Assembly (NCBI RefSeq): GCF_003058365.1 | Contig: NZ_CP028858.1 | Coordinates: 2,654,836-2,718,835, forward strand | DNA from: Halococcoides cellulosivorans | GTDB taxonomy: Archaea; Halobacteriota; Halobacteria; Halobacteriales; Haloarculaceae | Direction of reading: 5' to 3' | DNA length: 64,000 nucleotides | Shown here: in pieces, positions 43,872 through 53,227 of the stretch | Numbering within the stretch: the first letter of the stretch is position 1 | Layout of the letters: the number at the start of each line of letters is the position of its first letter | The notes under the pieces: generated by a model | Seen by the model: only the letters and a program-made list of their open reading frames with translations | The model's database searches: none | What the model was told of the DNA's origin: nothing | Position numbers and translations under genes: made by a program

Positions 43872-44243
43872 TCAGTCGTCGTAGACCGCGTCGGGGTCGA
43901 ACACCTGCTCTCCGACGACTTCACCGTCGAGCCGGCGGTGAAAACAGGATTCGTACCCCGTGTGACAGGCGCCGCCCTCCTGGTCGATGAGGTAGAGCAA
44001 CGCGTCGCCGTCACAGTCGACGCGAATCTCTTCGACGTGCTGGACGTGCCCGCTGGACTCGCCTTTCTGCCAGAGCGCGTCTCGACTCCGCGAGTAGTAG
44101 TGGGCCAGTCCCGTCTCCCGGGTGCGTTCGAGCGCCTCGGGGGTCACGTACGCGAGCATGAGGACCGCGCCGCTCGATGCGTCCTGGGCGACCGCCGGGA
44201 TGTACTCGACCTCGTCGAAGGCCAGATCGACCGCGTCGCTCAT
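43872..44243 (-). CDS. hisI: Phosphoribosyl-AMP cyclohydrolase
   Basis: A 123-aa enzyme for the third step of histidine synthesis, opening the adenine ring of PR-AMP. It has [29 protein letters not shown] (metal Asp and Cys) and CHTGYESCF (zinc Cys). The single-domain form without HisE is the archaeal norm. Start ATG at 44243. Confidence 0.94.
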   Translation of the reverse strand: MSDAVDLAFDEVEYIPAVAQDASSGAVLMLAYVTPEALERTRETGLAHYYSRSRDALWQKGESSGHVQHVEEIRVDCDGDALLYLIDQEGGACHTGYESCFHRRLDGEVVGEQVFDPDAVYDD

Positions 44244-44282
44244 GGATGGAGTCGGGGCAGCGACGCTATGACTCTTGTGCGA

Positions 44283-45338
44283 CTAGATCAGGCCGACGGC
44301 GTCCATCCCCCAGACCAGGAGGTCGCCCGCCGTCAGGCTCACCACCAGCCCCGCGACCATCGGCACGAGGAACGGGATGCCCGGCGAGACCCAGACCGTC
44401 TCGCGGTCGGCCTCGGTGAGCACGTCGAGCGCCCCTCGTAACTGCTCGGGTGTGGTGCCGTACGCGCCGCCGGCGTCGGTGAGGAATGTCTGAGCGCCCC
44501 ACGGATCGAGTGGCTCGTCGGTCGCGGACGGGTCGCCTCGGGGAGGAGTCGGGGGCGACGCCGCGCCGTCCGTGGCGTCACCCGCGTCCGGCGTCCCGCC
44601 GTCGGTCCGGACCGACCCGTCGCCGGGATCGGCGGGCTGATCGGGGACACTCGCCGGGCGACGCGCCCGGTCGGGGTCGGCCCGGAGCGTCGCCAGATCG
44701 GTCTCGCGCCAGTCGAGATACATCCGGACGGCGTCGATGTCACAGCCCGCCCGGCTGAACCCCGCGGGCGTCTCCAGCAAGCGCCCGTGAGTCGTCGGGA
44801 TGTCGGGGACGGCAACCGGACGACCGACGACCATCACCCACGAGACGCGACCCGCGAGGGCGTTGCGAACCGCGAGCGCGACCGGGTAGGCCAGCCCGGC
44901 GATCACGGTGTTGCCCAGGATCGTCAGCGCGAACAGCCCCGCCATCGGCTGATACAGTGGCAGCGTGAGGACCGCGGTCGCCCCGAGCCCGGGGATGGAG
45001 CCACCCACAAAGGCGTACGTCGGATACGTCGGGAAGAGCACCGCGAGCGTCATCAGGGCCTTCGCGTCGGCCCCGCCGAACGCACCGAACATCCAGAAGC
45101 CCAGCGCGAGCGGGACGATCAGGCCGAGGCTCAGCACGACCTGGATCGTAAAGAGCGGGCCCGTCGGCGTGCCGAGCAGTTGGGAGGCGTCCCACGCCAG
45201 GACGAGGACGCCGAGGGCGACCAGCGGTGGCCAGAGTCGATTCGTGACGCGTCGCGTGCGCACGTCACGCCAGGCCGCCCAGCCGAGAGCCGGGACGGCG
45301 ATCAGGCGCAAGAGATCGGGCGCGGACGCGTCGATCAC
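44283..45338 (-). CDS. Archaeal prepilin/preflagellin peptidase (A24 family)
   Basis: A 351-aa aspartic membrane protease starting at GTG 45338; the longer frame to 45809 lies antisense to the DUF58 gene. The first catalytic Asp is in AWRDVRTRRV (about 24) and the second in the GxGD-type motif FGGADAKALM (about 88). Six or so helices are present. It cleaves class III signal peptides of pilins or archaellins. A 100-residue Pro/Asp/Gly-rich insertion lies before the last helix. Confidence 0.82.
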   Translation of the reverse strand: MIDASAPDLLRLIAVPALGWAAWRDVRTRRVTNRLWPPLVALGVLVLAWDASQLLGTPTGPLFTIQVVLSLGLIVPLALGFWMFGAFGGADAKALMTLAVLFPTYPTYAFVGGSIPGLGATAVLTLPLYQPMAGLFALTILGNTVIAGLAYPVALAVRNALAGRVSWVMVVGRPVAVPDIPTTHGRLLETPAGFSRAGCDIDAVRMYLDWRETDLATLRADPDRARRPASVPDQPADPGDGSVRTDGGTPDAGDATDGAASPPTPPRGDPSATDEPLDPWGAQTFLTDAGGAYGTTPEQLRGALDVLTEADRETVWVSPGIPFLVPMVAGLVVSLTAGDLLVWGMDAVGLI

Positions 45339-45420
45339 GGTCAAGGTTGGACGGGCCGTCCCTAAGCGGTTTCGGCCACCGACCAGCAGTTTGAACTGAG
45401 TGGCCCTCCCCGAATCCGGT

Positions 45421-46689
45421 ATGTACCTCCGTCCCGTCGGCTGGCGGATCGTCGGCGCGGCGGTCGCGCTGGTCGTCGCGGGCGTCGTCGCCGCCCGGCC
45501 GCTCGCCGTCGCGGGGGCCGCCGGGATCGTCGCGATCGGCCTCGTCGTCCAGGTGAGCGTGGTGTTCGCCGGCCGGCGGGCCCGGGCGGCCCTCGACGTC
45601 GCGTTCGATCCCGACCGCGTCCGGGTGACCGCGGGGTCGACCGCCGAGACGACGGTGACGGTCGCGACCGCCGCCCCGATCGGCGCCGATCTGTCCGTCG
45701 AACTCGTCGTGCCGGCGGGGCTCACGTGTCGGCCGGCGACCGTCGCCGTGCCCGCCGGCGAGCGCCAGACGACGGTGCCGGTGACGATCGAGACGAGGGA
45801 AGCGGGCACCTACGCGATCGATGCGGCCCGGGTCAGCCTCACCGACCGGATCGACACCGTCGGCCTCGCGTTCACACACCGGGTCGACGCCGCGGTCACG
45901 GTGACCGCCGCGGACGCGACGCTCGCGGGCGGCGAGGGCGGGCACGGCGACGACCGCTCGGAGGCTGGCGACCGCCGCGGCCTCGAACCCGGCCGGATCC
46001 GGCCGTACGTCGCGGGCGACCCCGTCACGCGGATCGACTGGAAGACCAGCGCGCGCCACGACGACCGCCTGGTGCGCGATCCGGTCCACCGCGGGGGCCG
46101 ACCGCTGACGATCGTGTTCGATCGCCGGACCGTCCCCGGGCACGAGACGGCGTTCCGCCGGCGTCGCGAGGCGGCACTCGCGGTGCTCGGTGGGGCGACC
46201 GGATCGAACGACCGCGCGACGGTGACACTCGTCGACGAGAGCGGCCGGACGACACTCGACTCGGGACGAGACAGCCCCGAGACCACCCTCCAGCGGACCC
46301 GGCCCGCCGAGCGGGTCGACTGGCCCACCGATCCCGGTCGACCGCTGGCCGACCGCTCGCTGCCGCCCGCCGAGACGACGTTCGACCGGGCGATCGAGCC
46401 GTTCACCCATCCCGGCCCGGTCGACGACCCGCTCTCGGCCGCCGTCGACGCCGCGACCCGGCACGGCGATCGGTCACGGATCGCCGTACTCACCGAAGAC
46501 GCCGACCCACAGGCGGTCCGTCGGGCGGCCCGCATCGCGGACGCGCGCGGTCACCGGACGACCGTGCTGTGCTCGCCGGTCCGCGGTGACGACCGCCTCC
46601 GGGATGACCTCGATCGGTTCGACAACGTCGAGTGTGCGTGGATCGACGGCGAGCACCCCAGAGCTCTCGCCGGAGGTGAGCGACGATGA
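45421..46689 (+). CDS. DUF58-domain protein
   Basis: A 422-aa protein beginning MYLRPVGWRIVGAAV with two membrane helices near the N-terminus, a central beta domain, and the DUF58 core PYVAGDPVTRIDWKTSAR (about 195-212) followed by a von Willebrand-like fold. In haloarchaea as in bacteria this class works with MoxR ATPases. The neighbouring genes at 46686-51999 make up that module. Confidence 0.85.
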   Translation: MYLRPVGWRIVGAAVALVVAGVVAARPLAVAGAAGIVAIGLVVQVSVVFAGRRARAALDVAFDPDRVRVTAGSTAETTVTVATAAPIGADLSVELVVPAGLTCRPATVAVPAGERQTTVPVTIETREAGTYAIDAARVSLTDRIDTVGLAFTHRVDAAVTVTAADATLAGGEGGHGDDRSEAGDRRGLEPGRIRPYVAGDPVTRIDWKTSARHDDRLVRDPVHRGGRPLTIVFDRRTVPGHETAFRRRREAALAVLGGATGSNDRATVTLVDESGRTTLDSGRDSPETTLQRTRPAERVDWPTDPGRPLADRSLPPAETTFDRAIEPFTHPGPVDDPLSAAVDAATRHGDRSRIAVLTEDADPQAVRRAARIADARGHRTTVLCSPVRGDDRLRDDLDRFDNVECAWIDGEHPRALAGGERR

Positions 46690-47231
46690 CCGGCGTCCAC
46701 GATCGGATGAACGGGGTCTTCGAGCGGGCGAGCGAGTCCGTCGGGCGTATCTCGCCCGCGCGCGTACGCCAGCGACTGGATCGGCGCACCGCCGCCGGCG
46801 GTGGCCTCGCGACCCTGGGGCTCGCGGCGGTCGCCGGCGGACTGAGTGCTGGCCGCACCGACCCCGAATGGCTCGCGGTCGTCGCGGCGAGCACCGTCGT
46901 CGCCCTGGGTCTGTATCTCGTCGGCTGGGGGCTGATCGCGGTCGTGATCGCCCAGATCGCGGTCGCAGCGGTCGACCCCGGCCTCGCCCGATTGGCCGGT
47001 CTCGAAGCGGCTATCGTCGCACTCACAGTCGGGGCGCTGCTCGCGCGCGGTCTCGACCGCCGGACGATCGCACTCGCGATCGTCGCGGCGAGCGTCGCGG
47101 CGACCGCGGTGCTCGCGGCCCAGTCGATCGCCCCACCGTGGGCGCTGGCCGCCGGGGTGGGCCTCGTCGCGGTGGGACTCGCCGGCCTCGTCCATCGCGT
47201 CGCCGTCGTCACCGTGGGTGATCCGGAATGA
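46686..47231 (+). CDS. Membrane protein of the DUF58-MoxR cluster
   Basis: A 181-aa protein with about five short helices after a charged N-terminus. The ATG overlaps the DUF58 stop (ATGA) and its own end overlaps the next start by 4 bp. A haloarchaeal conserved family of unknown activity, by context a partner of DUF58. Confidence 0.7.
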   Translation: MTGVHDRMNGVFERASESVGRISPARVRQRLDRRTAAGGGLATLGLAAVAGGLSAGRTDPEWLAVVAASTVVALGLYLVGWGLIAVVIAQIAVAAVDPGLARLAGLEAAIVALTVGALLARGLDRRTIALAIVAASVAATAVLAAQSIAPPWALAAGVGLVAVGLAGLVHRVAVVTVGDPE

Positions 47232-47947
47232 GCGCGGCCGACCGGGATCGGCGGAACGACCGGGCCGTCACGCTCGGGTTCGTCGCCGTCGGCGTGATCG
47301 CCGCGGCCGCCGCGGCCGCAGTGCCGGCGAACCGATCGGTGCTGATCGCGCTCGCGGGCACGGCCTGGCTGGGCGCGCTGCTCACCCGACTCGTCGTGCG
47401 GACGCCCGGCCATCCCGCGCTGGTGGCCGAGAGCGTCCACGCCGCTCACGCGAGCACGATCGACCGCCTCGCGATGGAACTCGATCTGGCGGGCCCCGCG
47501 GTGTACGTCCCGACCGGGACGGACGTGCGACTGTACGTCGCCCGAACCGACGGGCCACTGCCCGACGACGTCTCGGACGCGCTCGTGACCGATGCGGGGG
47601 CGCGCGGCCTGTCGGTCGCGCCCGTCGGCGCGGCGCTGCTCGCCCGCCTGGACGACCCGCGATCGGCGGAGTCGACCGACGAGCGGATCCGCCGGCTGAC
47701 CGAAGCGATCGTCGACCGGTTCGAACTCGCGGGCGGGATCGACGTGGACCGCGACGGTGAGTGCGTGACGGTCACGGTCACCGACGCCTCGATCGAGGAT
47801 CTGGGTCGGCGCGACCACCCGATCGGCTCCGTGCTCGCGGTCGGCCTGGCCGAACACCTCGACCGGCCCGTCCGGGTGCGCGTCGAGGGCGACCGCGTGA
47901 TCTGTTCGTGGGATCGACCGGTAGATTCTAACACCGACTCGTCGTAG
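47228..47947 (+). CDS. Two-helix membrane protein with soluble domain, DUF58-MoxR cluster
   Basis: A 239-aa protein with two helices (about 16-33 and 38-56) and a soluble domain rich in Asp/Glu that has the repeated pattern RLTEAIVDRFELAGG. The start overlaps the previous gene by 4 bp. No known domain; its place between DUF58 and DUF4350 genes suggests the same membrane complex. Confidence 0.65.
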   Translation: MSAADRDRRNDRAVTLGFVAVGVIAAAAAAAVPANRSVLIALAGTAWLGALLTRLVVRTPGHPALVAESVHAAHASTIDRLAMELDLAGPAVYVPTGTDVRLYVARTDGPLPDDVSDALVTDAGARGLSVAPVGAALLARLDDPRSAESTDERIRRLTEAIVDRFELAGGIDVDRDGECVTVTVTDASIEDLGRRDHPIGSVLAVGLAEHLDRPVRVRVEGDRVICSWDRPVDSNTDSS

Positions 47948-47955
47948 GCCTCGGC

Positions 47956-48228
47956 GTGTCGACACACCGTCGGACCGGGTTCGTGACCGGCGTCGTCGGC
48001 TGGACAGCCGCGCTGCTGGTCGTCCTGGTCGCACTCGACGCCTATTCCGCGGAGCTGTTTTTCGTCGTCGCGCTGATCGGCCTGCTGGTCGTGACCGAAC
48101 TCACCGCGCCCGTCGCGGTCCGCCCGCCCTGGCGGCGTCGGGTGCGCTGGCTGGTCGTCGCCGGCCTGGTCGTGTTCGGTCTGATCGTCCTCCGGCGCGT
48201 GCTGACGATCCTGGAGGGGTCACTGTGA
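47956..48228 (+). CDS. Small membrane protein, DUF58-MoxR cluster
   Basis: A 90-aa protein from GTG 47956 with two or three membrane helices and a central Arg-rich loop (PPWRRRVRW). Overlaps the DUF4350 gene by 4 bp. No enzymatic motif. Confidence 0.7.
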   Translation: MSTHRRTGFVTGVVGWTAALLVVLVALDAYSAELFFVVALIGLLVVTELTAPVAVRPPWRRRVRWLVVAGLVVFGLIVLRRVLTILEGSL

Positions 48229-49109
48229 ACGAGCGATGGCTCCGGATCGCGCTCGCCGTCGTCGCCGTCGCCGTGCTGGTGGTGCTCGTCGCGACGACCG
48301 CGAGTTCGACCGTGACCTTCGATCCGTACAACCCCGACTGGAACGGCACCAGCGAGTTTCGAGCGCTGGCGGCCGAACAGGGCAGTGCCGAGTTGATCAC
48401 CGACGCGTCCGCCTACGATGGCCTGGACGCCGATCGATCGGTCGTGTTCGTCCTCGCCCCCGAACAGCCACACTACGCCCGTAGCGGCCAGGCGATGCAG
48501 TCGTACATGGACCGCGGCGGGACGGTCGTCGTCGCGGGCGACCGCGGTCGGTCGGCGGACTGGCTGGTCCAGAACCTCACCCGGTATCGCATCGATCGAA
48601 CGCCCGTTCGAGACCTCGCCGCGTTCACCGAGGGGACCGCGCTCCCGCTGGTCCACCCGCCCGCCGACCGCCCGATCGACGGGGTCGATTCGGTCGCGAC
48701 GAATCTGCCCGGATCGATCGACAACGTCCCCGACGAGCAGCGCGTGCTGGTCACCGCCTCGACCGCGTTCCGCGACGCCGACGGTGACGGCGAACCCGAC
48801 GACGACGAACCGCTCGGCCCCTTCACCGTGGCCGCGACCCAGTCGGTCGGTGACGGGCGCATGATCGTCCTGGCCGACCCGAGTCTGTTCATCGATAGCA
48901 TGCTCGACCGGGCGGACAACCGCGCGTTCGTCACCCACCTGTTTGGCGACGCCGACAGGGTCGTCATCGATCGGAGTCACGCGACGAGTGGACGCCCGCC
49001 GCTGTACGCGGCGCTGGACGTGCTCAGATCGTCGCCAGCGGCACAGATTCTGGTGTTCGGCGCGGTCGCGATCGGACTGGCCGCGATCGTGGGCTGGACG
49101 CGTCGTTAG
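48225..49109 (+). CDS. DUF4350-domain protein
   Basis: A 294-aa protein with an N-terminal helix, a periplasm-facing Rossmann-like domain with the pattern GTVVVAGDRGRSADWL, and a final helix near 270-288. DUF4350 proteins accompany MoxR/DUF58/DUF4129 genes. Converges with the DUF4129 gene, overlapping by 4 bp. Confidence 0.78.
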   Translation: MNERWLRIALAVVAVAVLVVLVATTASSTVTFDPYNPDWNGTSEFRALAAEQGSAELITDASAYDGLDADRSVVFVLAPEQPHYARSGQAMQSYMDRGGTVVVAGDRGRSADWLVQNLTRYRIDRTPVRDLAAFTEGTALPLVHPPADRPIDGVDSVATNLPGSIDNVPDEQRVLVTASTAFRDADGDGEPDDDEPLGPFTVAATQSVGDGRMIVLADPSLFIDSMLDRADNRAFVTHLFGDADRVVIDRSHATSGRPPLYAALDVLRSSPAAQILVFGAVAIGLAAIVGWTRR

Positions 49110-50959
49110 CGATCGCGGAGCCAGCGCAGCGCCGCGCGGTGAGCCTCGATCGCGCGGTCGTCGACCCGATCGAGGGCGTACGCCTGTCGTTCGTACGCCC
49201 GCGCGATCGCCGCGACGACCGCCGCCCGCCGGCCCGACAGTTCCGCACGCGCCTGACTGGCGGTCTCGCGCGGGGTCAACGCCGGGTGGCTCCCCGGAAC
49301 GGACTCCCGCGCGGCGCGATACAGCCACGCCAGCGAGGCGGCGTCGACGACGCCAGCGTCGGCGCCGTCGGCCGACGTCCCGCTCGGGGTCGGCCCGGGC
49401 GACCCGCCCGATCGCCGCCAGACCGCTCCGAGCGCGCCGACCGCCAGGATTGCGAGCAGTCCGATCGGCAGCCATCGGGGCGTCGCGGGGAGCGCCCCGC
49501 CGGCGTCGGGCAGCGACACGCGCGTCTCGGTGGGTCCGAGTGCGCCCGTCGCCGCTCGATAGGCGACGGTGACGGACCCACTCCGGCCGGCCACCGAGAC
49601 GTCGAACGCCCCCTGTGCGTCGGTCGTGACCGTCCGGTCGACGCCGCCGATCACGACCTCGCGGTCGGGCAGCGGCCGCCCGTCGGCGGTCGTCAGCCGA
49701 CCCGTGAGTCGGCCGTCCTCGACGGACGCCGTGAGACGCGTCGGCGTCCGCTCGACAGAGAGCTCCTCGACGACCTCGGTCGCGGCCACCGCGCGGTCGG
49801 TCGCCGTCATCGCCACACGAAGCTGGCGATCACCGGGTTCGATTGCCGGGGGAAGCCGTCCGGACAGCGCCACCGTACCGTTCGCGGCGGTCTCGCCCGT
49901 GGCGATCGGCTCGTCCGCGACGAACGCCCGCACCGGCGCGTCGGCCACTGGCTCGCCGTCGATCTGGACCGTCGCCGTGACCGACACGCGGTCACGGTAG
50001 CCGACCGTCGGGACGTCACCGACGAGAATCGCCGGCTCTCGCGACCGAATCGTGATCCCGACGGTCGCCACACTCGCGGCGTAGGGGCGCTCGGGAGCGG
50101 GCTGGAACGCCACCTCGCGGTCGTGGTCGCCGGCGGTCAGCCACAGCGGGCGGTGCTCGATCGAGACGACCGAGCCGTTCCAGGCGGCCGACGTCACCGG
50201 TCGCCCGTCGATCGTGACGGTGCCGTCGTCCGGCGAGAGCGCGCCGTCGGGGCCGGTGAGTCGAACCCGCATCGAGAGTGGGTCGGTCGGTCCGGCCGCG
50301 CTGTCGGCGTCGAGCACCGTCAGCTCCGTGGGCTCGAACGAGCGGTCGAGTTCGTCACCGACGCGCCCCGTCGCGTCCCGTGTGAGCGCCGCGACGCGGT
50401 CGCTCGCCCCGCCGGTGTCGACGCCCGACCGGTTGAGCGCCTCGTAGCCCGACTGGACGCGCTCGCTCTGGGTCGCCAGCGAGCGATTGAGTCGTTCGGC
50501 CCGCCGCAGCGCTTCTCGCGCGGCGGTCTCGTTGCCGCGCTCGCGGGCCTGACGGTACTCCTGGGTCGCGTTCTGCAGGTCACGGCCCGTCGCCGCGAGG
50601 CGACGCTGTTCGGAGCGCGTCAGATCGATCGACGCCGCGATCTCAGCGCGGTCCTCGTCGTCGGCTCGCTCAGCGAGTTCGCGATACCGGTCGAGGTCGC
50701 GGTCGAAGTCGTCTCCGAGCGCCTCACGGGCCGCCGCGAAGTCGCCGCTCGCGAGCGACTCACTGCTGTTCGCCAGGCGGCCCTCCAGTGAGGCGAGCAA
50801 CCGCGTCGAGAGCTCGGACTGATCGGTGGGCTCACCGGCCGCCTCGGGCGGGACGTGATGCGTCCCGTTCCAGTCGCTGGGCGTGGCCGCGCCGGCCCCC
50901 ACAGAGCCCAGCGCGAGGACGAACAGACACCCCACGACGACCGCCACCCCGACTCGCAC
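49106..50959 (-). CDS. Secreted/membrane protein with C-terminal DUF4129
   Basis: A 617-aa protein with a signal sequence, a helical region (about 40-190), several immunoglobulin-like or carboxypeptidase-regulatory-like beta domains (200-480), a membrane helix near 490-510 and a C-terminal DUF4129-like helical domain (LTPRETASQARAEL). It could sense or remodel the surface. It is transcribed against DUF4350 and divergently from MoxR. Confidence 0.72.
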   Translation of the reverse strand: MRVGVAVVVGCLFVLALGSVGAGAATPSDWNGTHHVPPEAAGEPTDQSELSTRLLASLEGRLANSSESLASGDFAAAREALGDDFDRDLDRYRELAERADDEDRAEIAASIDLTRSEQRRLAATGRDLQNATQEYRQARERGNETAAREALRRAERLNRSLATQSERVQSGYEALNRSGVDTGGASDRVAALTRDATGRVGDELDRSFEPTELTVLDADSAAGPTDPLSMRVRLTGPDGALSPDDGTVTIDGRPVTSAAWNGSVVSIEHRPLWLTAGDHDREVAFQPAPERPYAASVATVGITIRSREPAILVGDVPTVGYRDRVSVTATVQIDGEPVADAPVRAFVADEPIATGETAANGTVALSGRLPPAIEPGDRQLRVAMTATDRAVAATEVVEELSVERTPTRLTASVEDGRLTGRLTTADGRPLPDREVVIGGVDRTVTTDAQGAFDVSVAGRSGSVTVAYRAATGALGPTETRVSLPDAGGALPATPRWLPIGLLAILAVGALGAVWRRSGGSPGPTPSGTSADGADAGVVDAASLAWLYRAARESVPGSHPALTPRETASQARAELSGRRAAVVAAIARAYERQAYALDRVDDRAIEAHRAALRWLRDR

Positions 50960-51039
50960 GTGACTCCATAGAAGATCGACGGATTTCAGCGTTGCTCTCG
51001 ACCACTACACTCATTTGCCCGGGGGAACAGGACACAGCA

Positions 51040-51999
51040 ATGACCGTCGGCTCGACCGCAGAGCGGATCCACGAGGAAATCGAGCGCGTGATCGTCGGCC
51101 AGTCCGAGGCGGTCGAGTTGCTCACGGTCGCCCTGCTCGCGCGCGGGCACGTCCTCCTCGAAGGGATCCCCGGGGTCGCGAAGACGACGTTGGCCGAGTC
51201 GTTCGCGAGCGCGAGTGGCCTCGATCGCTCGCGGATTCAGCTGACGCCCGACCTGATCCCCGCGGACATCACCGGCACGACCGTCTTTCGTGAGGACTCT
51301 CGCACCTTCGAGTTTCAGCAGGGCCCGGTGTTCGCGAACCTGGTGATCGCAGACGAGATCAACCGTGCGACGCCGAACGCTCAGTCGGCCTTGCTCGAAG
51401 CGATGCAGGAGCGATCGGTGACCGTCGACGGCACCGCTCACGACCTGCCGCGGCCGTTCATGGTCGTCGCGACACAGAACCCCGTCGAGATGGAGGGGAC
51501 CTACGAGTTGCCCCGCGCCCAGCGCGACCGCTTTCTGTTCGAGGTCAGCCTCGGCCCGCCGACGGCCGACGAGGAACGCGCCATGCTCGATCGGTTCGAC
51601 GACCGCCCCGAACTCGGGCCGAGTGCGGTCGAGACCGTCGTTTCGGCCGACGAAATCGACGACCTCCGGGCCGCCGTCGACGCGGTCACCGTCGCCCCCG
51701 CGATCAGGGAGTACATCGTCGACCTCGCGGTCGCGACCCGTGAGAGCCCGGACCTCTCGATCGGCCTCTCGCCGCGGGCCGCCCTCCAGTGGCAGTGGGC
51801 CACGAAGGCCCGCGCGGCCGTCCACGACCGCGAGTACGTCCTCCCGGACGACGTGAAGGCGCTCGCGGTCCCGATCGCGCGCCACCGGATCCACCTCGAC
51901 CGGGACGCCGCACTGGCCGATCGATCGATCGACGACGTCCTCGACGAGATGCTCGACAGCGTCCCCACGCCGGACGCGGCCGGCCCAGACGGGTCCTGA
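51040..51999 (+). CDS. MoxR-family AAA ATPase
   Basis: A 319-aa AAA+ ATPase starting at ATG 51040. Walker A is GIPGVAKTT (42-50), the substrate-linked segment LIPADITGT follows, Walker B is LVIADEINRA (about 101-110), and sensor 1 is VVATQNPVE. It drives assembly or maturation of von Willebrand-type partners such as the DUF58 protein. It is divergent from DUF4129. Confidence 0.88.
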   Translation: MTVGSTAERIHEEIERVIVGQSEAVELLTVALLARGHVLLEGIPGVAKTTLAESFASASGLDRSRIQLTPDLIPADITGTTVFREDSRTFEFQQGPVFANLVIADEINRATPNAQSALLEAMQERSVTVDGTAHDLPRPFMVVATQNPVEMEGTYELPRAQRDRFLFEVSLGPPTADEERAMLDRFDDRPELGPSAVETVVSADEIDDLRAAVDAVTVAPAIREYIVDLAVATRESPDLSIGLSPRAALQWQWATKARAAVHDREYVLPDDVKALAVPIARHRIHLDRDAALADRSIDDVLDEMLDSVPTPDAAGPDGS

Positions 52000-52090
52000 C
52001 GCGAGATCGCGCGGATCCGTCCGCTCTGCAGGAGACAGATTCGGCTGGCCCACCGCTCCGAGCCATCGGACCGATCACCGGCGCCAGTCC

Positions 52091-53059
52091 CTACGCGGTT
52101 CCGGCGCGGTCCCGGATCAGATCGCGCAACTCGTCGGAGTCGTCGATCGACGCCATCTCCGACTCCTCGACGAGAGCGGTTCCCTCGACGGAATCGCGTG
52201 GCGCTTTCTCGACGACGTACACCGACCGGGTGCGCGTGACCTGGCCGACCGAGGACATGATCCGGGCGCGCTTCTCGGCGGCCTCGGTCAGCGTCGAGTG
52301 GCCCGTCAGCAGGCGATCGGTCACGCCGTCCTGGCGGGCGGTCTCGCCGTCGGTTTCGCTGACGGTCTTGAACGGAGCGCGCTGGGTGACGTGCACGTCG
52401 AAGCCAACCCGCATGAGGACGGAGACGACCGGTTCGTCCTCCGGGTCGGGGTCCTCGGCGGCCTCCTCGTCGTCGATGTCGTCGGCCCCTTCGAGGACGC
52501 TCACGGGTTCGGTCAGCGGTTCGGTGAACAGGTCTTCGAGTTTCGTGGCGACCTCGACGGAGGCGTCCATGCCGTTCTCGTATTTCGAGACCGTCCGGCG
52601 AGACACCCCGAGTTCGTTGGCGAGGCGGCCGAGTGACCAATCGCGCTCCTCGCGGGCGTCCGCGAGCACGTCGCTGTCGATGGTGACGTACAGTCCGCCC
52701 GGGGCGGCGTAGATCAACGGCGGGACCTCCTCGACGAAGGTCTCCATCGCCGTGTCCGGGCTCAACACCGGTACACCGTGTCTGAAGTACACCACCCCTG
52801 GTTTCAGCTCCTCGTCACGCGTCCGGAGTCCGATCACGAGCGGTGTCGCACCCAAAAACTCCCCCAACCGACGCATCTCGACACCGATCCGTCCGTCGAA
52901 GGCATCGATGTTGCCGAGGATCTTCACCAGAATGGTGTCCTCGCCTCGACGAGCGGCGACGTCGAAACTCTTGGGTCGGATCGCACACCGGTCGCTCACG
53001 AGAAAGCCCGCGTCTTCCAGCATCGCGGTGACATTTTCGACCAGCGCCGACCGTGACAT
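52091..53059 (-). CDS. HTH-type transcriptional regulator (archaeal XRE-like)
   Basis: A 322-aa regulator of the conserved archaeal type with an N-terminal nuclease-like or sensing domain (1-120), then an XRE HTH around [21 protein letters not shown] (about 143-162), then an acidic linker and a C-terminal domain. The targets are unknown. Diverges from tiaS. Confidence 0.8.
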   Translation of the reverse strand: MSRSALVENVTAMLEDAGFLVSDRCAIRPKSFDVAARRGEDTILVKILGNIDAFDGRIGVEMRRLGEFLGATPLVIGLRTRDEELKPGVVYFRHGVPVLSPDTAMETFVEEVPPLIYAAPGGLYVTIDSDVLADAREERDWSLGRLANELGVSRRTVSKYENGMDASVEVATKLEDLFTEPLTEPVSVLEGADDIDDEEAAEDPDPEDEPVVSVLMRVGFDVHVTQRAPFKTVSETDGETARQDGVTDRLLTGHSTLTEAAEKRARIMSSVGQVTRTRSVYVVEKAPRDSVEGTALVEESEMASIDDSDELRDLIRDRAGTA

Positions 53060-53227
53060 GTATAATAGTGGTCGGTCGTCGCATAAATGCGTTGTGCCGT
53101 CTCAGCGTTGCTGACACGCCATCTCACCGACAGACACGCCCGTCTCGGTCGGGGGCGACACGGGTGGAGAGACGCGTCCAGGCCCGGACCCACAGGGCTA
53201 AGCCCTCCCGAGTGCGTACCGTCGCCC

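Noticed and set aside
49139-50791. 550-codon plus-strand frame
   Set aside because: Antisense to the DUF4129 gene; Arg-rich and motif-free.
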